A stretch of DNA of 15,403 nt from Deltaproteobacteria bacterium (GTDB lineage: Bacteria; Desulfobacterota; Binatia; UBA12015), in NCBI GenBank assembly GCA_003447545.1, contig DLYX01000465.1:1621-17023 (forward strand), given 5' to 3'. The notes beneath the pieces are model-generated. The model searched no databases. It was given only the letters and a program-made list of their open reading frames with translations, and was not told the origin of the DNA. The position numbers and the translations under genes are program-made. Shown here piece after piece: positions 14,525 to 15,403 of this stretch. Positions within the stretch are counted from its first letter, which is position 1. Every line of letters begins with the position of its first letter.

Positions 14525-15403
14525 TCAATTCTTCAAGAGTTCCGGCATCCGGGCGGCAATCATTCGGCGGAGTCCGTCACGCCACGGCGTCTCGGTGGCC
14601 CCAATCAGGGAAACCATCCGTTGGGTGTCGGGAATTACGCTTTCGATCGTTTCGGTTGTGGGTCGGAATTTCGGCTCGATCCCGGTCAATTCGCCCATAT
14701 AACGGCACCATTCCTCGATGCTGGTCGTCTCCGTGCCTCCCCAGTTGACGATACGTGCGGGTGTCGTGGCGATACCCAGGAGCTTTGGCACCATTCGAAC
14801 GATATCGTCTTCGTGGATGGGGTTGTAGGAACTGGGCGCGTTGGTGTGTACGGGAATTTCCTGTCCGGCCTGCATCATCAGGAGGTGGAAGAAGGGCCAG
14901 CCCCCCTCGTCGCCGAACGGAACGTTCAAGCGGGCAATGGTGGTCGGAAGGTTCCATTCCTGTGCCCCGAATTTGGCAACCGCCTCGCCAGCGATTTTGG
15001 TGATGCTGTACGTCGGGAGCATGCGGGCATGATTGTCTCCGAGGAAGTCGCCCTCGGCGAGGGGTTCATGGTCCCGGGGTTGGTAGACCCCGGTGGTGGA
15101 GCAGCAGAGGAAGCCGCGTGCGCTCCGGCACCGCGACATGAGGTGGCCCACACCTTCCGCATTCGCGGCGAGGTCCGCTTCAAAGTCGGCGCTTTTTGCG
15201 ACGGCGAAATGGATTAAATAGTCGACAGCATCCGGGATTTCCTGAACGTCTCCATTCGAGAGATCCGCTCGGACGCACTCGACACCGATAGCCTCGAGTC
15301 GGCTGCGATCCTTCGGGTTGGTAAACCGGGCCGCTCCAATGACGTGGTTGTCCCTGGCCCAGGCCCGAGCCACCGGCAAACCAACCTGGCTTGCCCGGCC
15401 CGG
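14525..15403 (-). CDS. NAD-dependent epimerase/dehydratase, extended SDR (5' truncated by window end)
   Basis: The frame is open to the last base of the window, so the visible 292 residues lack the N-terminus. The first visible residues (GRASQVG, then LPVARAWA) are the end of the nucleotide-binding glycine motif, so only a few residues are missing. The usual beta strands follow, with a DL pair at the end of the second Rossmann strand region, then CSTTGVY with the catalytic Ser/Thr and a YSITK motif (Tyr132, Lys136 counted from the window edge). The C-terminal half (about YNPIHEDDIVRM and onward) forms the substrate domain. Extended SDRs of this type act on nucleotide sugars (4-epimerase, dehydratase, reductase), but some act on other substrates. 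A TTG at 15379 is not the real start because the Rossmann motif would be lost. The gene lies upstream of the glycosyltransferase on the same strand. Confidence 0.88.
   Translation of the reverse strand, partial: PGRASQVGLPVARAWARDNHVIGAARFTNPKDRSRLEAIGVECVRADLSNGDVQEIPDAVDYLIHFAVAKSADFEADLAANAEGVGHLMSRCRSARGFLCCSTTGVYQPRDHEPLAEGDFLGDNHARMLPTYSITKIAGEAVAKFGAQEWNLPTTIARLNVPFGDEGGWPFFHLLMMQAGQEIPVHTNAPSSYNPIHEDDIVRMVPKLLGIATTPARIVNWGGTETTSIEEWCRYMGELTGIEPKFRPTTETIESVIPDTQRMVSLIGATETPWRDGLRRMIAARMPELLKN

Overview
This window is chromosomal-looking DNA of moderately high G+C from a Gram-negative bacterium. The envelope evidence is a lipobox-bearing TPR lipoprotein, a PagL-like outer-membrane enzyme and a membrane-anchored PpiC-type isomerase. 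The gene mix (GTP-type PEP carboxykinase, tungsten aldehyde:ferredoxin oxidoreductase, soluble sphingosine-phosphate-lyase-like enzyme, MFE-2-like SDR, PpiC plus HupE/UreJ pair) recalls deltaproteobacterial-type or Binatota-like lineages. That placement is inference from memory, with no marker gene in the window. I see no rRNA, tRNA, CRISPR array, insertion sequence or phage gene, and no gene-free stretch over 300 bases.

Layout. 1-2878 (+): the end of an unidentified gene, a TPR lipoprotein overlapping it by ATGA, a 70-residue SxtJ-like membrane protein, and an SGNH hydrolase that runs without a stop into extra membrane segments and a DUF5989-like tail. 2942-4654 (+): an AOR-family tungsto-enzyme with a strong Shine-Dalgarno site and a strong terminator. 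4717-7667 (-): an FGGY sugar kinase (TTG start) followed 2 bases later by a sphingosine-1-phosphate-lyase-like PLP enzyme, converging on the AOR gene. 7855-9633 (-): GTP-dependent PEP carboxykinase with its own terminator. 9815-10408 (+): a PagL-like lipid A deacylase. 10617-13527 (+): a tight set of MFE-2-like SDR, PpiC/SurA-type isomerase and HupE/UreJ-family membrane protein. 13550-15403 (-): a GT2 glycosyltransferase and, upstream of it, an NAD-dependent epimerase/dehydratase cut by the window end.

How the genes may work together. The SxtJ / SGNH / DUF5989 group resembles a membrane module that elsewhere accompanies SxtI-type carbamoyltransferases, suggesting modification of an exported or surface molecule. 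The kinase and PLP lyase are almost certainly co-transcribed, so a phosphorylated amino-alcohol-like substrate is a reasonable guess. S1P-lyase chemistry releases an aldehyde and the facing AOR oxidises aldehydes, but the two are convergent and the link is speculative. PEP carboxykinase is central metabolism. The SDR/PpiC/HupE set and the glycosyltransferase/epimerase pair look like separate envelope or lipid-related units. The least ordinary points are the SGNH-DUF5989 fusion, the half-size SxtJ-like partner, and the kinase-lyase operon with a hairpin-rich leader.
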